Shown in pieces: positions 51,648 through 63,786 of a DNA stretch of 64,000 nucleotides. The notes beneath the pieces are model-generated. The model ran no database searches, was not told the DNA's origin, and worked only from the letters and a program-made list of their open reading frames with translations. Source of the DNA: Paramecium octaurelia. Lineage: Eukaryota > Ciliophora > Oligohymenophorea > Peniculida > Parameciidae. The position numbers were made by a program, and so were the translations under genes. Positions within the stretch are counted from its first letter, which is position 1; every line of letters begins with the position of its first letter. The stretch covers positions 186,001 to 250,000 of the forward strand of contig CAJJDP010000077.1 in NCBI GenBank assembly GCA_905182995.1, read 5' to 3'.

Positions 51648-52825
51648 ATGAGAGATAGTCGAGAAAGAGCTAATACTCAAGTCAATAACAATTCTTATGA
51701 GGACATCATTAAGAAATACAAGAACATAAGTCCCACTAGCAACATGTCAACCTAATTGGAATCTATTGAGGAAGATGAAGCTCCCTCAAATTTTTCAATT
51801 GACTAGATGGAAAAGGATACAGAGAAAAATTAATTTCTCAGGAAAGCCAACGAATTGGATCTTGTAAATCAAAATGATTGTAATCAAATTAGAATATTAC
51901 ATTAGCAATCTTTAAATGTACCTTGAGTGATGATAAATTAAAAGAACTCAAATAGGGTAAAAATGAATGTTGTATCTGTCACAAAAGTGCCTCACTTATT
52001 CATAAGTTGAAACAATGCAAATTCTGTGGTAATGTGGTATGCAAAGAACATGGAAAAAAGAAAAGAAAGGATCCCAGTAATCCTACCACATTCAGACGAT
52101 TGTGTGAAATCTGCGAAGACAAATACATTAGACTCAGTGTAGAAACAGCTTACAAATAGAAGAGAGATCAATTGGCTCAACAAGCCTTGGAGTTGGATAC
52201 CTAATCCAAAGGGTTGTTGTAGGATATTAGATCTTTGTAGAATCAGGTTTCTGAAATCTAATAATAAAGTGTCAAACAATAAGGGGAATACAAGTAGATA
52301 CAGAATGAACTTATTTTTAAATCGTAGAAATTAGACAATGAAACTAAAGGCTTTTAGGATGAGAATGTCAAGTTGAAATCGATCATTCAATCCATCAAAA
52401 AGGAAATGCTGTCTTTGAATGAAAGACTAAATGAAAAAAAGTTAGATTCTCAAAAGAAGCAACATAATTTACATCAAATTGAACAAGAAATTCAATATAA
52501 TGACATTGAATGCTAAAAAGTGAGGTTGGAAATTGAAAAGTTATCATTAACTATACAATCCAAAAAACAAAAAGATTAACAATAAAAATTATAATAGAAA
52601 TCTCAAATTCAGAAAACTGAAGTCCAAAATTATCAGCAATATATTTAAACAGATGATTCTACAACTATTTAATAATTCAATCCATATTTAAATAGCAACA
52701 ACAATTTGACAATTAATACCAATTAAAGTAGCGAAAACGAACCAGAAACATCAGATTAGAAAAAAAAGAAATCCAAGAAGGAATCAGAAGATCGAGAAGA
52801 AGGCAGTTGTTGTTCAATCATGTGA
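51648..52825 (+). CDS. FYVE-like zinc-finger, coiled-coil protein with CaaX box, 382 aa
   Basis: Residues about 105-155 hold a FYVE-like zinc-binding set: CCICHKSAS, CKFCGNVVCKEH, and CEICED, although the basic RRHHCR phosphoinositide patch is replaced by NVVCKEHGKKKRK. A coiled coil of about 190 residues follows, then an Asn/Ser-rich linker. The protein ends CCSIM, in which CSIM fits a CaaX box (farnesylation with Met), and the preceding Cys could be palmitoylated. This suggests an endomembrane-attached tether. A 29-bp intron leaves exactly 383 codons. It starts 28 bp after the stop of the NACHT-like gene. Confidence 0.75.
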
Positions 52826-53009
52826 TCATTAACTAAACATTTTTATTCTAAAATAATAGTACAATTTAATTTATTATTCAAAATGATTATCTCCTCTAAA
52901 GTAGTATCAATTTCACTTTTAAGATTTCCTGCTTTATTAAATACTATAGTGTAGATATAATTATGATTAAGAAATAATGATGATGTTATATAATTAATAT
53001 TCATTTTAT
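52826..53009. other. Convergent 3' intergenic region
   Basis: 184 bp of AT-rich DNA between two convergent stop codons. No gene or motif seen. Confidence 0.5.
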
Positions 53010-54404
53010 TCAGGTTATAAATATTTTAGATTGTAATCTAGGAGTGCTATGAAAATACTTCAAATCATTAGTGTTTGTTGTTGGCAATCTTTCTGATTCC
53101 AATTTTAATAACATGTCTCTTTTTTATCTCTCCATGTCCTCAATAACTTTCAATCTTCTCCTTTAGATTTCTAACTTATTTTATCTAACCAATTTAATTT
53201 CATATTATACATTTAATCTTGCAATCTCATATCCCTTTAAGAAATTCTTTATTCCAATTATTAAAGATAGGATTATTTAAATTAATCTGCCTTCATCACT
53301 TAAGATTGTTGTGTAAGCTATTTCTGATTCAATCTCAAGAGTTTCTATTCAAGTTCTAATTGATTCTGGTGTTGAACCAATTTAGATGCTTACTCTTTCA
53401 ACAATTGCTTATTCAAAAGATTAAGAGACTTATTTCTAAATATATTCTCAGACTTGGCCCTCGCTTAATTCATTTACTGATGATGTTCAAGTTCTTTATT
53501 ATAATTATTTTGTAAGTCTGATAATCTCTTCTTCTCAATAAAGTTTATCTTATCCTAAAAATATTCCATCTTATCTTTTAACTTTTTTATTTTGTTCTAA
53601 AATATCTAATTAGATCTCTCTTTGATCAATTCCTAATGTTCCTAGGATTATTGAACCTTTTAACTAAGTTAATCCATCTTTTCATATTTTTATTTATAAA
53701 TTTTATTAATCTTGTTTTCATAATTCTTCAGCTTTTGTTAACAAATCTAAATACATATCTTAATTTACTTCTTGGATTCTTTTCATCTACAATTAATAGT
53801 TGGAATAGACATTTTGATTATGAGATTCATTGATTTGCATTGATGAATTTAAAGTCTACTGTTTTAAACTCATATATTCATTCACTTATCTCTCTTTTTA
53901 TTCTTATTTTTCAAGATAGCGAATGTTGACTTTCCTTAAATTGTAATCTAGTTAACTAATCAAATCATCGGTTTTTTTTTTAAACTCCTCGTATTTAAGT
54001 TTATTCTAGATTTCAAATATTCTACGTTGGATCTCCTTCTCGTGTTGTTTCTACTCAGTTGACCATAATTCATTTTATGCTGTCTTCTTATCCCTTTTCT
54101 ATTTCTCTACATCATGAAGTTGTTTTTGTTTCTCTTACTAGATCTTGAGCTACTCATTCTAATATCGTTAGGTGAGGATCTGATTAACAGCAGTAAGTGT
54201 ACTTGTTCTTACAATTTTCGATCTTTTGTTTCTATTTAAAGATTGCGATCGAAAAGGTCATTCAATTTCTATTCATTTATTTTTCTCTACTTCGCCAAGA
54301 GTTCTTCATGTTTCAACAATACATCCATCTATTGATTCTAATTGATTTATAAATATGGATTGTACAAATTTCTGAATCATTTTCTCTGGAAGTGGAGCAT
54401 TCAT
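53010..54404 (-). CDS. Coiled-coil protein, 431 aa
   Basis: Nearly the whole protein after residue 20 is heptad-patterned and rich in Gln, Lys, Glu and Leu (for example DVLLKHEELLAKQRKINEQK and QLEQRISQRDMRLQDQ). No other domain is seen. Introns of 28, 23, 22 and 26 bp leave exactly 432 codons. The start is the ATG at 54404 (MNAPLPEKMIQKF before the first intron). Probably a structural cytoskeletal or basal-body component, judged only from composition. Confidence 0.7.
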
Positions 54405-54515
54405 TACTTTTTTAATTATATCATATATTTTACTCTATCTATATTAAGTAAAACGAGTGATTTATAAATAGATTTTTATTAAATCTAAAATCAATTTCCA
54501 TAGGATTTCCCTGAG

Positions 54516-55211
54516 TCATTAATTTCTTCTCTTAAGTAAGTTAATTAAAATGTCGATATGCTAAGTGTTTTTGTTTTGAGTTTCCATGGGCTTAGGTGAT
54601 CTCAATTTCAAGGGATTAATATTATTCTTTTTATAAATTTGTTGCATTTGTTTAGAAAAATCTTATATCTCAGGAACTGAAGGAAAATCTTATCTAACTT
54701 TTTCAGGACGTATTTTCTTATGACCCAATAAATCATTTAGTTTTTTAATGCTCAAATGATCATTCAGTTCATGCGATTGGTTGTATTCTACTTCTGTTAT
54801 ACTTTTTTTATTTTCCTTGTTTTTCGATGGACTCATCCTAGGTTCCACTGACATTCTATTCTGTGATAACTCATGCACCGAATAACCTTGAATAATGGAA
54901 GGTAGCTTTTGCCTTATGAATTTTCTTTACTATCCTTATTCGAACTGGTTTTCTGAGTATATCTATCTATGTACAACTGATGGGCCATAGCGCAAAGAAA
55001 GTAATTGTCTTTCAGTAACACTCCCACCCAAAATAGGTATTTGATGTAAAATAGATGGAGATTCATCCGTTATACATCTAAAATCAGAGCTCATTTAATT
55101 TAAATTTCTTTGAATTGAAATGCTCTTCACTTTCTTGCTTGTTTATAATGCTCTTTTAGATGGAGGTGCTTATTCATTATTTATATTAAGTTGTAAATCA
55201 AAATTATACAT
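54516..55211 (-). CDS. Uncharacterised Ser/Lys/Gln-rich protein, 231 aa
   Basis: One exon of 232 codons starting MYNFDLQLNINNEQAPPSKR. It is mostly disordered-looking with scattered Ser-Pro sites (PRMSPSKNKENKK) and a short helix (IKKLNDLLGHKKIRPEKV) that recurs in no other gene here. No family is recognised. Its start lies 9 bp downstream of the stop of the B-box/Kelch gene. The 5' 650 bp occur again at 55984-56636 through the third assembly duplication; this copy is the complete one. Confidence 0.6.
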
Positions 55212-55982
55212 AATTTTATATCATTAATATTTAAATCCACTTTAATTTCCAAATAACAAAGGTTATTCATTCTCTGTTAGTATGTAAACATTATTGCATT
55301 ACACAATTGCACTTTGAGTGTTGAACTCAATCGAATTTGGCAACTCTTTCGACTTCTACAGTGTCTTTGTCTTCAAATTGAGAATCTTATTATTAATTCA
55401 AATCAAATACCTAAGTTTCGTTACTCTTAACATCATGAACTGATCCACCCAGAATTAGTACCTGATCATATGATGTCTTTATGGCACAACTATTAAATGG
55501 CAACCTCAAATATCCATTAGACAGGAACTTGAACTCTACCTTAGTCTTAAATCAAATATAAAACAGATCATACCCAAGCATTCTTCTAGATATCATACGA
55601 TTCAATTGAGTTGCATGGAGTAAAGATATCGCATTTGCCACCTATCTTAAACAAAGTATTGTTATCTACTGCAACCAATGCACACCCACTACATTTGAAA
55701 TAGGGATCCTCAATTGTTTGCCATCTCTTTGTATTTAAATCTAATTTCTCTGCCTTAGCCATGGATGTATTTTCATCATTGGTTGATGATCCGCCGACAA
55801 CAAATAGGAAATTGCCAATCTAACATGCAGAAGTCATTGATCTAGGCAAAACCATTTCTGAATGTAAATTTAACTATAAAGTGGTATGATTAAATTCATA
55901 AACCGAAGCAATAGCTTTGAATCTTGATTTATCTCTATCAACTCCACCGATAACCAAATGTTTACCTGAAGCAGTAGTGTAT
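54559..55982. repeat. First copy of a 1424-bp direct duplication ending at an N
   Basis: Matches 55984-57407 base for base where compared (offset 1425) and stops at the N at 55983. It covers most of the 231-aa gene and the 3' end of the Kelch gene. Same signature as the other two, so an unmerged contig overlap is likely. Confidence 0.9.
55221..55982 (-). CDS. Cut copy of the B-box/Kelch 3' part (contig end)
   Basis: Repeats the last part of the Kelch gene at 56646-58680 up to its TGA, with its 5' side missing at the N. Best counted as the same gene. Confidence 0.65.
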
Positions 55983-55983
55983 N

Positions 55984-56636
55984 TGCTAAGTGTTTTTGTT
56001 TTGAGTTTCCATGGGCTTAGGTGATCTCAATTTCAAGGGATTAATATTATTCTTTTTATAAATTTGTTGCATTTGTTTAGAAAAATCTTATATCTCAGGA
56101 ACTGAAGGAAAATCTTATCTAACTTTTTCAGGACGTATTTTCTTATGACCCAATAAATCATTTAGTTTTTTAATGCTCAAATGATCATTCAGTTCATGCG
56201 ATTGGTTGTATTCTACTTCTGTTATACTTTTTTTATTTTCCTTGTTTTTCGATGGACTCATCCTAGGTTCCACTGACATTCTATTCTGTGATAACTCATG
56301 CACCGAATAACCTTGAATAATGGAAGGTAGCTTTTGCCTTATGAATTTTCTTTACTATCCTTATTCGAACTGGTTTTCTGAGTATATCTATCTATGTACA
56401 ACTGATGGGCCATAGCGCAAAGAAAGTAATTGTCTTTCAGTAACACTCCCACCCAAAATAGGTATTTGATGTAAAATAGATGGAGATTCATCCGTTATAC
56501 ATCTAAAATCAGAGCTCATTTAATTTAAATTTCTTTGAATTGAAATGCTCTTCACTTTCTTGCTTGTTTATAATGCTCTTTTAGATGGAGGTGCTTATTC
56601 ATTATTTATATTAAGTTGTAAATCAAAATTATACAT
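55984..56636 (-). CDS. Cut copy of the 231-aa gene (3' end missing at contig start)
   Basis: The same start and first 217 codons as 54516-55211, broken off at the N. Not an independent gene. Confidence 0.65.
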
Positions 56637-57407
56637 AATTTTATATCATTAATATTTAAATCCACTTTAATTTCCAAATAACAAAGGTTATTCATTCTCT
56701 GTTAGTATGTAAACATTATTGCATTACACAATTGCACTTTGAGTGTTGAACTCAATCGAATTTGGCAACTCTTTCGACTTCTACAGTGTCTTTGTCTTCA
56801 AATTGAGAATCTTATTATTAATTCAAATCAAATACCTAAGTTTCGTTACTCTTAACATCATGAACTGATCCACCCAGAATTAGTACCTGATCATATGATG
56901 TCTTTATGGCACAACTATTAAATGGCAACCTCAAATATCCATTAGACAGGAACTTGAACTCTACCTTAGTCTTAAATCAAATATAAAACAGATCATACCC
57001 AAGCATTCTTCTAGATATCATACGATTCAATTGAGTTGCATGGAGTAAAGATATCGCATTTGCCACCTATCTTAAACAAAGTATTGTTATCTACTGCAAC
57101 CAATGCACACCCACTACATTTGAAATAGGGATCCTCAATTGTTTGCCATCTCTTTGTATTTAAATCTAATTTCTCTGCCTTAGCCATGGATGTATTTTCA
57201 TCATTGGTTGATGATCCGCCGACAACAAATAGGAAATTGCCAATCTAACATGCAGAAGTCATTGATCTAGGCAAAACCATTTCTGAATGTAAATTTAACT
57301 ATAAAGTGGTATGATTAAATTCATAAACCGAAGCAATAGCTTTGAATCTTGATTTATCTCTATCAACTCCACCGATAACCAAATGTTTACCTGAAGCAGT
57401 AGTGTAT
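55984..57407. repeat. Second copy of the 1424-bp duplication
   Basis: Partner of 54559-55982; continues without a break into unique Kelch-gene sequence at 57408. Confidence 0.9.
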
Positions 57408-58680
57408 AGTCTATGATATAGGGGGATCTTTGTTGTACTATTGATAGTTTCAATCCTATATTGCTCTGATTAGATGTCGTAGATATAAGCAGCATAACCA
57501 CCTTCCTCTAATCTGACAAGTACTTAAGATTCATCATCCTCAAAGTGATTTGAATGATTAATTTGGTATTTTGCTTCATCGTTTGTAAGGCTTTCAGAGA
57601 TTAAAGTTATTGGATTTACCAGAGGAGGTGGTATTTCAGAGACACGAGTTAATTTAACTGTAGATTGATTTGATTTATCTTCATTTTTAAGACTCTTATT
57701 GATTGTAAGATTACTAAGTTACTTAGTGCTTGGTTATTAGGTATTCTTGATAAAGTAACACATTTTTTTACAATAAGTTTAAAATAGTTCAATGTTGTTC
57801 TTATCAAAGATTATTTTAATTTGAGATTGCTGATAATTTTCGATTAATCTATCTAAAGAAATAAGACTATTGTCAGAAAATAGTTATTATTTGGCATCAC
57901 ATATTTAGATGACAGCCCTAACATAGTTATCATTGTGCAAATCTTCTTATAATTTACTAAGTTTATGTTTTTGCTATAAGATATCTTATTCTATTTAATT
58001 CAACTATTTTAAATATTCTTCTTAATTTTGATCCTTTAAATCTTTGTACAATGTTTCAAAATAGTCATCTATGATATTTGTGATTTATTCATGGATTGAT
58101 CTCAATTGCCCTAGATTATTATTGTAAATAATAGATGGTTGTTCTTAGAAATACTTCTTACAATCTAACAATTTAAATGACAATGATTTGGATAGTTCAT
58201 CTATCTTATAGGTGTTATCTTTTCTGACTCTTTGAATGTTTTCTAATTTGGGAACTCTTCCTTTCTTTTAGTGCATCTCAAGATGTTCATTGATACATTC
58301 TGGACAGAGGGGTTCAATACAATTCTAAAAGGGAATTACAATGAAACGTACTTGTTCTTGGCATAGATTAGTGATGAAGAATTCTGGATGAGTTGGACAT
58401 GGAACATACATGAAATTAGCAAATTAAGTCATGTTGGACATCTTGCTAGTATTGTTGATATTGACTTCGCCAAAGATACTGCCAATATCAGATTGGTCAA
58501 CGTTGATTATTTTAGATTTGACTTATTAAGTGGGTGGCAAGTTCTTATGATTCTGAATTGTAATTTAAATTAAGTTACTTGCTCATTCTCTTGAGTGTTC
58601 TGTCTTTCATGTGGCGAGACATACCTTTTAGATGCACTATGACTGCGACTGTCATTAATGGGGGATTGAGACCTATTCAT
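56646..58680 (-). CDS. B-box, coiled-coil and Kelch-repeat protein, 642 aa
   Basis: A TRIM-like layout without RING. A Ser/Asn-rich leader of about 80 residues (MNRSQSPINDSRSHSASKRY) comes first. A B-box-type zinc motif follows: CPTH, then NLCQEQNCIEPLCPECINEH. A coiled coil spans residues about 130-270. The C-terminal half has Kelch blades with the GG doublets HLVIGGVDRDK, FLFVVGGSSTND, TLFKIGGKCDI and VLILGGSVHD. Kelch propellers bind substrates or actin; the B-box mediates assembly. Introns of 26, 27, 28 and 25 bp leave exactly 643 codons. A later start at 58441 is possible, because the ATG at 58680 leaves only 21 bp to the divergent LamG gene. Confidence 0.82.
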
Positions 58681-58701
58681 AAATATTCAAATTTTTATAA
58701 T

Positions 58702-59737
58702 ATGTTAAATTTAATTTTCATTCTTGTTTCAGCAATATATTCTCAAGAACCAGAACTTTGTTATAAATTAGAGGGTCATTTATGTGTGAACAACCAAATA
58801 GCAGACATGACATTTGTGCCCTTGGATTCAACTGTAGGTTTATGGAGATTCGACAAGAATCAGATGGACGATAGTCAATTGTTAAATCACCTATCTCAAC
58901 CTTGTGAGCTTGGTCCAGGTAGAGGAGCTGTTGGCAATTCTGCCTATTATAGTGGAGAGTAATATTCGATAATCCCACATCATGATCAATATCATGAGAT
59001 AGTCACAATATCAATGTGGATCTACCCCTTGTCCTCATAGTAGTCATTTACTACCATTTTGCGTAAGGCTTCAAAGTCTACCGAATATACTCCGACTATT
59101 TTGTTGTGGCCATTTCATGATGAGGCCAATGTTGGAGGTGGACAGATAGAGGTGATAGTCAGTACTTCATATGACAAGGAGAACCTGCGTAGTAAGGGGA
59201 GTGTGACTGGTAGGAAGTGGAATCATTTAGCAATTGTGTTGTAAGGTTTAAGCATTGATTTATATATAAACGGTATTCATGACAATGTATTGTCTTTGAA
59301 GGCCAGACCCTTGAAGAACGATGGACCCTTTTATGTGGGAGGAGATCCCTGGTTCAACGGTCCACTATTGTATTTAGATGATCTAACATTCTACAACATA
59401 CCATTCTTATGTACATTTATTATATATCTACATATAAGAATTGGAAATCAGCAAACTAGTTAACTTCCCTGGACAAGTAAATAATAGACTGTTCTATTTG
59501 GGCTGTGATGGATGCAATTACCATCAGAGTTTGAGTAGTTGTAAATAGGGATGGCATTTGTGTTCTCTGTCCGAGTTAACATCTGGTATATATATGCATG
59601 CTCGTTAAAATGGGTGGTTGCGATTAACAAAAGATTTTTGGTCAAGAGTAGATGAAATAGATTAAGAATTGGCGAAGAACTATTTGGATCCTCAAAAAAC
59701 AAAGGCTGCTATTTGTTGTTCAGATTCTTTTTATTGA
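58702..59737 (+). CDS. Secreted LamG/concanavalin-like domain protein, 335 aa
   Basis: Signal peptide MLNLIFILVSAIYSQ. Residues about 45-220 are a LamG-like jelly roll: VGLWRFDKNQMDDSQ, VTISMWIYPL, GRKWNHLAIVLQ, DLYINGIHDN, GPFYVGGDPWFNG, LLYLDDLTFYN. A second, Cys-rich part follows (YLGCDGCNYHQSLSSCKQGW, then CSLSELTSG and CCSDSFY). A 28-bp intron leaves exactly 336 codons. LamG folds bind sugars or proteins at the cell surface. The reading frame stays open beyond the TGA into the next ORF, so TGA read-through is worth testing. It is divergent from the Kelch gene. Confidence 0.78.
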
Positions 59738-59761
59738 TTTATTATTGGAATTAATATTACC

Positions 59762-60502
59762 ATGGTTTACTCCCATAATAGTATTAATTAATATATGTAA
59801 AATACTAATTTGATTTCATTAAAATCAAATACTCCCACTTGTATCACTGTGTCCATTGAGATCAGTCCTAATAAATACAAAAAGAAATGCATTTTGTACA
59901 TTATTGTCTATCAATAATAACGCAAGATCAGCACTCATCAGATACTGCAACCATTTCCTAATGAATATACAATCAGTCAGTTAAAACATCAAAGTATGTA
60001 CACTCTGAAGATTAGAATGGAACATGGACAGGAGAATCTATTGCAGACTTTGCATTGTAACACTAAGTCAGATTCGAATGTTGTCATTGCAAGTGTCTAA
60101 TAACATTCGCACTTAATCAGAGACCCAGTCTATTCCAATAGTGAATAACAATTAGTGGATGTGATTGCTGCTGAAAATGAGGGAATCAACATATTCGAAA
60201 GCAGGCAGGAGATCAAATCTATGATTCAGAGGGCTCGGAACAACTCATCTGCCAAAGGATTCATCTATTCGGAATACAAAGTCAACAAGCCTCCTGAATT
60301 GAAGTAAGAGAGATTGAAACGCATTTGGATGATCTCGAAAGGATAGGAGTTCTTTGATGAAGTGTATGGCAACATTGATCCTGGCTTCCAATTCCTCAAA
60401 AATGACTGGTTTATGGGACCATTTTACAGTTATGATCCTAACGAAGAATTATTACGTAAAAATTAAGAAAACCGTGATTTGTAAATTAATTAATCATTAT
60501 GA
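59762..60502 (+). CDS. Uncharacterised ORF in frame with the LamG gene, 246 aa
   Basis: 247 codons in the same frame as the upstream LamG ORF, separated only by its TGA and 24 bp. No signal peptide. The first half is beta-like (TCITVSIEISPNKYKKKC, CILYIIVYQ), the second contains RLKRIWMISKGQEFFDEVYG and ends PFYSYDPNEELLRKN. No family is recognised. It is either a separate short gene, a downstream part of the LamG protein reached by read-through, or the 5' part of the next gene through a long intron. Confidence 0.5.
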
Positions 60503-60532
60503 CATTATATTGTATTTAAAATTTAACATCAA

Positions 60533-61622
60533 ATGGAGGCTTTTTTTGATTTCAGGTAATCATCCTCATCCACTCTAGTTATTTCGAAGATCTAAGAAAA
60601 ATTTGCTCACGGGATACTTACAAAGAAAAATTGAAGCTCTTTCTTTTTAATCCATATATGGAATTGAAGGAGCATCAAGAAACAGTCGATCTCTTCATTG
60701 AATATGTAATGTATTTCTCATCTCATCTAGGCCGAGTTGTCGCAAGAATATGGGATCACTTTTGAACATATGGTCAATCATAACATTGGCATTAAAGAAC
60801 CTTAATTCTACCATTACTTTTTCAATAAACTCAAAGAAACAAATTACAGAAAAGCTCTTTAATGCATTCAAATGGCTAAGCAGTATTATTTTATATATAT
60901 AATTATAAAATAGATTCTGCTACTCAAATTTCGAGTAAATAGATAGCATGAACAAAGAATTGGAAAACATCCTACTCTTTCAATTTGAATCCTATTATCA
61001 TTCTCAAAACTACTCCAAAAAACAAATAGAAGAGAAACTCAAACTATTTGAACTCAAGTTTTACTAATCCAAAAACAAGAGAATCTAAATTCACATCGAC
61101 GAACAATTCAGAAAATTGGATCTCAAAGCTATCATCCATGAAATTGAGTCATTCAAAGAAAATAAGTGCAATTCCAATGCATCCACTCAAATCCCCATCT
61201 CTCAATCCTATCAACATCTGAACCCTGAAGAATCTGATTTCAATTGTCAACTAGAATCCAAGGAATTCAAACTACTCAAACCCAAATTTCAAAACAATCG
61301 CAACAACCTACAAATAATCACTCAATCCCCTAATTTCTCTAATGATATTGCTCTTTCAGAAGAAATCAACAAACTCACCCCAATCAGTTCCTCCTCCACA
61401 TCCAGCAGGTACATCTTTAAAATCAACAACAATTACAACATCAAATCCAACCAATAACAAAAATTAATCATACCCATACCCACCATCAATCAATAAATCA
61501 GTCCCTTAAAATAATTCAGTCGAATGAAGTACAAAAGCATCTAGAAGCTCAGACAATTAATTTTTGAAGACAATGTGTAAAGCTCTGTCAAAGAACCATT
61601 AATATTTGAATCACCTTAATGA
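60533..61622 (+). CDS. Uncharacterised protein, 336 aa
   Basis: Starting MEAFFDFSYFEDLRKI, three introns of 23, 25 and 31 bp leave exactly 337 codons. The first 190 residues are helical (FEQIDSMNKELENILLFQFE, KKQIEEKLKLFELKFYQSK), the last 150 Ser/Asn/Pro-rich and probably disordered. An alternative reading splices the previous ORF to this one at codon YFEDLRK through a 98-bp intron, which would be exceptional in this genome. No family is recognised. Confidence 0.55.
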
Positions 61623-61666
61623 TATCTGTGTATACTTAAACTATAAACAAAATAATTTATTTAATT

Positions 61667-62797
61667 ATGTATTGCTTTTTTAGAACCTAAACTACAAATA
61701 AAAGAAGTTTTCTTGAACTCTCTCCTATGGTTTCCTAGTTGCAACAACATGAATTTCAAGCTATACAGAATGCTGAAATCTAGAGAAATTAAATTACTTA
61801 AGGCAACTTCTAAGTAATTCCAACTTATTTGTAAACTTTCATTAATAACTTGGTATCAACATAAAATATCATTAGAGACCAATACTAAGCAGACAATCAT
61901 TCTTCCATCCTCAATTCGAATATCAACCTATTGTGAGCCACTCTTTATTAAGATCTCCATAAAGTAAAAAAAATACTCTATTTCAGATAGTTAAGAAGCA
62001 TTTGAAATAGATTACTTAATGTTGTTATACACATTCTGTTGCGAATCTTTGTATCAGTCAATGGGGAAAATCTACAATATTAGGAATGCAATTAGTGATG
62101 ACAGATTACCAAATCCTAATGATGTAGACTTCGTTCTTGATAAATTAAAAGCAGCATACGCTTTGATCTAGTATGTAAAAATGAATTCTAATTCGCTACT
62201 ACCGAACTTATGTAGGGGAAGAACTTAGGATTTTCAAGAATTTAACCAATAATTTTTTATTAGATTTAGTACTTATATTATTGTAATGACAAACTTATTC
62301 TATTTTGAAAAATTGAAGGAAACGAATAATTATTAGAATTTGGTTAAGCGATAAAATTTATGCGGTACAATGGTAAATTTGTTAATTTCAATTGGGAATC
62401 TCTACTAAGATCGATTAGGAATGTACTTATATTACTTGTCATTCTACTTTAAATGCCTAGGATACAAATCTATAATTGATAGGTATATTTACCAAATAGA
62501 TTAAAATGATTTTAGAGAAAGATGTATTTTGATATTAATTAAATTCAAGCTTATACTGTTATGGCTTTATCAATCCTAGAATTAAGTTCAGGGCTTAGGG
62601 AAATTAGTTAAATAATATTAGTGACAAGGGATTTGAATGAGGATTATATGGATATATTCTAAACATAGGCTTAAAGATGGGTTGAATTTTCGGATACTCA
62701 AATTAGAGTTTATTCAGGAATTACAAATAATCAATAAGCAATCTAAACAAATGATTCGATCTTACTAAACTCTGGCCATTTTAATTGTTTGGATTGA
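61667..62797 (+). CDS. Uncharacterised helical protein, 352 aa
   Basis: Introns of 23, 23 and 26 bp join the open stretches into exactly 353 codons. The centre (DYLMLLYTFCCESLYQSMGK, KLKAAYALIQYVKM, NLYQDRLGMYLYYLSFYFK) looks like a helical-repeat scaffold, perhaps TPR-like; the end reads QIILVTRDLNEDYMDIFQTQ. No enzyme motif is seen. The start at 61667 gives MYCFFRTQTTNKRSF and lies 45 bp after the previous stop. Confidence 0.55.
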
Positions 62798-62874
62798 TTA
62801 ATTATGAGATATATTATATCATCCCAGATTTGTATTTTATTAATAAATATTCATTTGGAATAATCATAACTATA

Positions 62875-63786
62875 ATGGATATTTAGCTCAGATACTAGAA
62901 TGATTATACAGTCTTTAAAGGAGTGAAATCATATGGGGATCTTGTAAATGAAATCTAATTAAAATATCCACTCTTGATGGATATTGAATTGACGTATTAA
63001 GATGAAGAAGGCGATTTAATTTAGGTCTCAAATACAAGTGATATCAATGCAATAGTAAGAGTATGATTGATGATTTAAAGACAGATTTAAGTAAAGTGAT
63101 CCTTTAAATGGATGCTTAAATTGATTATGTAAAGTTGGGAGAATTAGAAAGACTTGAAAGAGAGGAAGAATGCAAATAGAGAATGCTTTAAGATAGAAGA
63201 AATCTATTGTAATATGTATATCTATTTTAAGTAATCATTTAGGAAATTAAAAAAGAAATGGAAAATTATGAAATATTGAGTTTAGAAAAAAGTGAATTTG
63301 AAAGTAAATGCAATGAAGAAATTGAAGAATTAATGGATCGCTGCAAAAAACTGAGAGATACATAGAGAGAACCTATAATAGATTTTAAAATAATTTTTAA
63401 TAGTTCAAACATATTAGGTCTCATAAGAGAGAAGGAATCCAATTTATTATTAATGGAAGTATAATTTGATTTCATGTTTATAGGACAAAACAGGTTTTGA
63501 CACTTAATTACAGTCAATCCAAAGAGATGTATATGATGCATTTGGACAGCTGTTGTTCGAAAGAATGTTGGATCATCAGGCTAAGCATAAAAATTGGTTA
63601 GAAAAACAATGCTAAATTAACAAGATTAACCAAGAATTGTAGATTTTTGAGATTAAGAAATAGGAGAAAATTTACAGTTTTGATCGGATTTTGTAAAGAT
63701 CATTAGAAAATGTGGAGAAAATGAAGGCATAGTTAAATTAACCTCTAAGGAATGATGATTATTATTTAGATTCATTTATGTATTGA
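62875..63786 (+). CDS. PB1-domain and coiled-coil protein, 286 aa
   Basis: Residues 1-75 match a PB1 domain: MDIQLRYQNDYTVFKGVKSY with the basic strand weak, then ELTYQDEEGDLIQVSNTSDI, which has the acidic OPCA-type cluster (D-E-E-G-D). PB1 domains pair head to tail with other PB1 proteins. The remainder is coiled coil (ELERLEREEECKQRMLQDRR, EELMDRCKKLRDTQ). Introns of 26 and 25 bp leave exactly 287 codons. An autophagy- or polarity-type adaptor is possible but not shown. Confidence 0.75.
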
